A stretch of 6,499 nucleotides of DNA from contig CAJUAP010000101.1 of assembly GCA_910584435.1 (NCBI GenBank), positions 1 through 6,499 of the forward strand, given 5' to 3'. This stretch comes from an uncultured Acetatifactor sp. (GTDB lineage Bacteria; Bacillota; Clostridia; Lachnospirales; Lachnospiraceae). A program made the translations under genes and the position numbers. The notes under the pieces are model-generated. The model had not been told where the DNA came from and did not search any database. It was given only the letters and a program-made list of their open reading frames with translations. Shown piece by piece: positions 3,227 to 6,499 of this stretch (the stretch's first letter is position 1; every line of letters starts with the position of its first letter).

Positions 3227-5490
3227 CAATCTCCTTTTCTTAAATTGTTGTTGTGTGATGACTGCCCATATTTCCTTCTCATGGTAGCCATCTTTACTGT
3301 GCTGTTTTCCGGAAGTGCATACGATAAAATATATTCTTCCGGGATTTTCTCATCTGCAGCCCGCTTTATCTCGCTTCGCTGTGCCGGAGAAAATTTGAAA
3401 TGTGCAAGCCTGTCGGCAAGTGTTTCGCCGGAAGCGTTCTCTGAATCATCCTCAGAACTGCCCTCAGAATGTTCGACTTTGGTTTTCTCTTTTGCTGCCG
3501 CCTGCTTCTTTAATGCAATCAGTTCAGCAACCAGATTCTTCTCTGTCTCTTCATCCGGTGTGTACGCAAGTTCTGTCTCATTCCCTGCTTCCTCCCGAAG
3601 TTCCTGCTCTGTCTCCTTCTGATCCATTTCCACAAATCTCTGACTGACACTAAGTTCATCAAGCATCATAAATTCCTCGTATGTCAGTGAATCTATATAA
3701 ACTGCTTCGCCCTTTGCCTTACGTTTTTCATACTGCTTCAATCCTTCCGGTGTCAGTATGTCAAAACTGCGGGCAAGCAGATTTTCCGGGAGCCTTGGCA
3801 CAAAACGGAACGGTTTTCCATTCCCGTCTGCACTCTGTGCAAATCTCGGATGCTTTGGAGTGAAATACTTATTATCAAGCACCGGATTAAGACCACGGAT
3901 AAAAACAAGACATTTCTTGTTATCCATCATTCTCACTTCGTCCGGTGTCAGTATCTCCCTGCCAAGAACATCAATGTTCCGGCTGGAGCTTCCCTGCCTT
4001 CCTTTCGTCTCTCCGCTTGACTTCTTATCAATGGTCATCTTCCCTAGCAGCTTTGAGATGTATTCGTGGGTACTCTGCTCATTCCCGCCAAGATAGACGG
4101 TAGTATCACAGTTACCGGTAATCGTTTCCCAAGTATCCTTAAAGAGTGCCTTAATCTGTGCAAGGTTCTGGATAATGATGACACTGGATATCTCTCTGCT
4201 TCGCATTGTGGAAAGTAGCGAACAGAAGTCATCCGGCAGAGCGACGTTTGCAAACTCATCTAAAAGAAAGGTTACATGGATCGGTAATCTTCCCCCATAG
4301 TTGAAATCCGCCTGATAATAAAGTTCCTGAAAGATCTGCGTGTATAGCAGACCAATAATAAAGTTATAGGATTTATCAGAATCCGGTATTACACAAAAAA
4401 GTGCGGTCTTAGTACACCCGTCTGCATTTACTCCGGTTCCCAGCTCCGCAAGATTTAAGTCATCCTTTGAGAGCATCCTCATAACCTGTTTATTCTCCAG
4501 CTTTGCAAGTCTGGAATTGGCTGAAATGATGATGGAACGGATCGTATCTCCTGCTCCACGCATACATTTGTTGTACTGCTTCACTGCCGGATGCTCTTTC
4601 CCAAGCGGTGAAGTTGCTTCGAGAAATGCCATTCTTGCATCAAGATCCGACACCTTATCCTTTTCCACAACCTCCGCCTCTGAAAGAAGTTCCATAACCG
4701 ACTTCATATTGCGGGAAGCAGGCGGCATCTCCAGCCACACATAAAAAATGAGAGCCTGTAAAAACATGCCCTCTGCTTTATCCCAGAACGGATCGTTTGG
4801 TGCCGCATTCTTGGGTGTTGTATTGCTCATTAAATTTGTGACTAATTTCACCACATCCGTCTCTTCACGGATATATACAAAGGGATTGTAACAGTCGCTG
4901 TTTTCCATCTCCAAAAGATTAATAACCCTCACATTGTAGCCATTCTGTTTTAACAATTCTCCCTGGCTTCTAAGGATCTCCCCCTTTGGGTCTGTCACGA
5001 TAAAGGAAGTGTTAAGCTGCATAAGGTTCGGCTTTACTTCGTAAAAAGTCTTACCTGCACCGCTTCCTCCAATGATCAGAACATTGTTATTCAGTCCTGT
5101 TTTTCTCGTATCCAGACTCATTCTCACATTCTGGCTTAGGATTCGGTTCTTACTGTCATCTTTGGTATCTGCAATGACACGGTTCAATTCCTTCGGTTTC
5201 GCAAGTCTGGCGGTTCCGTATTCCCTGCCCGGCATAAAATTATATTGGCTTGTATAGTACATGATAACTGCCACAGCATAGATGATAAGGGCAATCACTA
5301 CAGCCTTTATTGTGCCTGAATTGTAATAATCCCGAAGCGGGTAACTTAGCACTTCCTCAAAGGCTTCCATAAATGCCGCAAACTCCATTCCCTGCTTCCA
5401 TGCACCATTGACCAGATAGCCGAGATAAGCCGAAAGAAACGCTCCAATGACTATCATTGGTATAAATGGTTTCTTCTTTGTTGTCTGCAT
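3226..5490 (-). CDS. VirD4/TraG-type type IV coupling protein
   Basis: A 754-residue membrane-anchored ATPase that recruits the relaxase-DNA complex to the conjugation channel. Two N-terminal membrane helices lie at about 9-28 and 62-80, with a short external loop between. Walker A is GGSGAGKT (141-148), a conserved TDPKGE element lies at 166-171, and Walker B is FLLDEF (408-413). A Gln-Asn pair near 441 sits where TraG/VirD4 ATPases keep a conserved glutamine. The core ends around 560-590. The remaining 165 or so residues form a charged extension: an acidic, Lys/Glu-rich linker (about 620-690) and a compact C-terminal segment (about 700-745), making it longer than a typical VirD4 of about 600 residues. 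ATG at 5488-5490 is chosen because GAGG lies 8 nt upstream; the GTG at 5497-5499 overlaps that site. The gene starts 5 nt after the PcfB-like stop. The family call is strong. Confidence 0.93.
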   Translation of the reverse strand: MQTTKKKPFIPMIVIGAFLSAYLGYLVNGAWKQGMEFAAFMEAFEEVLSYPLRDYYNSGTIKAVVIALIIYAVAVIMYYTSQYNFMPGREYGTARLAKPKELNRVIADTKDDSKNRILSQNVRMSLDTRKTGLNNNVLIIGGSGAGKTFYEVKPNLMQLNTSFIVTDPKGEILRSQGELLKQNGYNVRVINLLEMENSDCYNPFVYIREETDVVKLVTNLMSNTTPKNAAPNDPFWDKAEGMFLQALIFYVWLEMPPASRNMKSVMELLSEAEVVEKDKVSDLDARMAFLEATSPLGKEHPAVKQYNKCMRGAGDTIRSIIISANSRLAKLENKQVMRMLSKDDLNLAELGTGVNADGCTKTALFCVIPDSDKSYNFIIGLLYTQIFQELYYQADFNYGGRLPIHVTFLLDEFANVALPDDFCSLLSTMRSREISSVIIIQNLAQIKALFKDTWETITGNCDTTVYLGGNEQSTHEYISKLLGKMTIDKKSSGETKGRQGSSSRNIDVLGREILTPDEVRMMDNKKCLVFIRGLNPVLDNKYFTPKHPRFAQSADGNGKPFRFVPRLPENLLARSFDILTPEGLKQYEKRKAKGEAVYIDSLTYEEFMMLDELSVSQRFVEMDQKETEQELREEAGNETELAYTPDEETEKNLVAELIALKKQAAAKEKTKVEHSEGSSEDDSENASGETLADRLAHFKFSPAQRSEIKRAADEKIPEEYILSYALPENSTVKMATMRRKYGQSSHNNNLRKGD

Positions 5491-5495
5491 CCGGA

Positions 5496-6499
5496 TCACC
5501 TCGACTTTCTTGAAGGTGCATGTACCGTCTTTGTTGCCACCTTCTCATACTGCTCCCGGACTCCCTTCGATACCGGATCATAGTGTCCTTTGAGAAGGGT
5601 ATCCCCTTTCATGGTTTCCACAACACAATTCTCCTCTGAATAGAGTTTATAGTGCTTCTCACGGTCAAGATAACAAAGAAGTGTCTTTCCACCGTATATC
5701 TCCATTACATCAGACTTATTAAGCCAGATATACCTTGCGTCTTTACCCCATGTGCCCGGAATCCTCGTTTTCACTGCATGGTCATTTTCCTCTGCAATCA
5801 TCTTCTTTGCAATCGTGATATCTGCAAAGTTCGTATTCTTTGAAGCTGATATAATACGCATCCTTTCTGACAGTTCCTTAAATCTCCGTATCTTATCATC
5901 AAAGGTTTCACGATCCATCATTACTTTGTACTGTCCTTTTTCATCCGGTGAATCTACAACTCCTATCTTCTGAAGTTGTGAAAGGGCATTTTTTATACTC
6001 TCTTCATCTGCCGAAAGATGATTTCCAATTTCGTCCACGCAGACACTGTGTTTTTCCACTGCATACCTGCCCACTTTTTCTAACAGGTTATCCAGATTTG
6101 CATCGGCGTGGACATCAAGGTTTCCCTTTTTCTGCTCCTTCAAAAACTTATCAAAAGTGGCAAGCGCCTTATCATCTGCCTCTTCTAAAAAGGTATCCAT
6201 GGAACGCATCTTGTAACTGTCTGCCTTTAACTTCTGGAGCAGCAGATTGACACGGGGAACTGCTTCACTGTGAAATAATACCTCTACTTTGCCTGTACCC
6301 TTTCCCATCTCCGGAAGCACAGAATAGAGAATACCGTATTTCTTTGCAAATTTCTCCACCTGCTTCAAATCTTTTTTATTAAACTGCAGCACCTGAAGGT
6401 CCCCGCCCCTCATTAAAAGTTTCTTCATGTTCGTTCTGCCCATCTGCTTCTCAAAACCTAACATCCCATAAAGAAACTTTGCTGCGTTCTGCATTGCCC
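5496..6499 (-). CDS. PcfB-like DUF3801 conjugation protein (5' end outside the window)
   Basis: The visible part has 332 residues from an internal-looking Met at 6494. The frame stays open to the right edge and no ribosome site is visible. Relatives usually carry about 50 more residues before this point, so the gene probably begins beyond the window. Residues 20-105 form the DUF3801 core, with KKLLMRGGDLQVLQF, a KKYGILYSVLP segment and FHSEAVPRVNLLLQKL. Residues about 132-195 look like a winged helix-turn-helix (DEIGNHLSADEESIKNALSQ, then a wing near 178-192). Residues 200-235 are helical and charged, and 240-320 form a mixed domain of unknown function. The family is named after PcfB of plasmid pCF10, encoded beside the coupling protein PcfC; the same adjacency here, with a 5-nt gap to virD4, suggests a cytoplasmic partner of the coupling protein or relaxosome. 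The exact role is unknown. Confidence 0.8.
   Translation of the reverse strand, partial: AMQNAAKFLYGMLGFEKQMGRTNMKKLLMRGGDLQVLQFNKKDLKQVEKFAKKYGILYSVLPEMGKGTGKVEVLFHSEAVPRVNLLLQKLKADSYKMRSMDTFLEEADDKALATFDKFLKEQKKGNLDVHADANLDNLLEKVGRYAVEKHSVCVDEIGNHLSADEESIKNALSQLQKIGVVDSPDEKGQYKVMMDRETFDDKIRRFKELSERMRIISASKNTNFADITIAKKMIAEENDHAVKTRIPGTWGKDARYIWLNKSDVMEIYGGKTLLCYLDREKHYKLYSEENCVVETMKGDTLLKGHYDPVSKGVREQYEKVATKTVHAPSRKSR

Noticed and set aside
2871..3287. A 138-codon plus-strand open frame opposite the Maff2-like gene
   Set aside because: It is antisense to a family-recognisable gene, has no good ribosome site, and its composition mirrors the hydrophobic codons of the opposite strand. I regard it as a shadow.
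1..6499. CRISPR arrays, tRNA or rRNA genes, att sites, oriT
   Set aside because: No regularly spaced repeats, cloverleaf-like segments or conserved rRNA stretches were seen. No relaxase-adjacent inverted repeat or integrase-linked attachment site is present in this portion of the element.

Overview
The window looks like part of an integrative and conjugative element (ICE), or a related plasmid transfer region, of the Tn1549/CTn type from a gut Firmicute, probably a clostridial Lachnospiraceae-like organism. This rests on recognisable families in the usual order on the minus strand: a PcfB/DUF3801 protein, a VirD4/TraG coupling ATPase, a Maff2-type small membrane protein and a TrbL/VirB6-type polytopic channel protein. 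Start signals are Firmicute-like, with AGGAGG-type ribosome sites. No chromosomal housekeeping gene, tRNA, rRNA or CRISPR array was seen. The species call is inference.

Layout, in the direction of operon transcription (right to left): pcfB-like (5496 to beyond the right edge), virD4/traG-like (3226-5490), Maff2-like (2879-3226), an 1803-bp insertion sequence (1057-2859), trbL/virB6-like (147-989), and the first codons of one more gene at the left edge (1-16). The first three genes are tightly coupled (5-nt gap, then 1-nt overlap). The 130-nt spacer left of trbL carries two hairpins that pair well in the operon-sense RNA.

The insertion sequence is intact by eye. It has perfect 17-bp terminal inverted repeats, a 4-bp target duplication (GAAT) and one 495-codon DDE-type transposase reading against the operon. 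It sits between the Maff2 gene and trbL; without it these genes would be 82 nt apart. Its left end contains a good outward-facing promoter (TTGAGA, 17 bp, TATAAA) aimed at trbL, so the insertion may re-drive the downstream type IV secretion genes instead of silencing them. The trbL leader lies just outside the insertion. It has an unusual layout: AGGAGG, then a GC-rich hairpin holding a second GGAGG and a 7-codon mini-ORF, then a trbL ATG with no ribosome site of its own.

How the genes work together: VirD4/TraG receives the DNA-relaxase substrate and feeds it to the mating channel. PcfB is encoded beside the coupling protein in this type of system. Maff2 and TrbL are envelope components of the channel. 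The window is best read as a conjugation module interrupted, and possibly re-promoted, by an IS. No entirely new enzymatic system is evident; the most interesting signals are regulatory and architectural.
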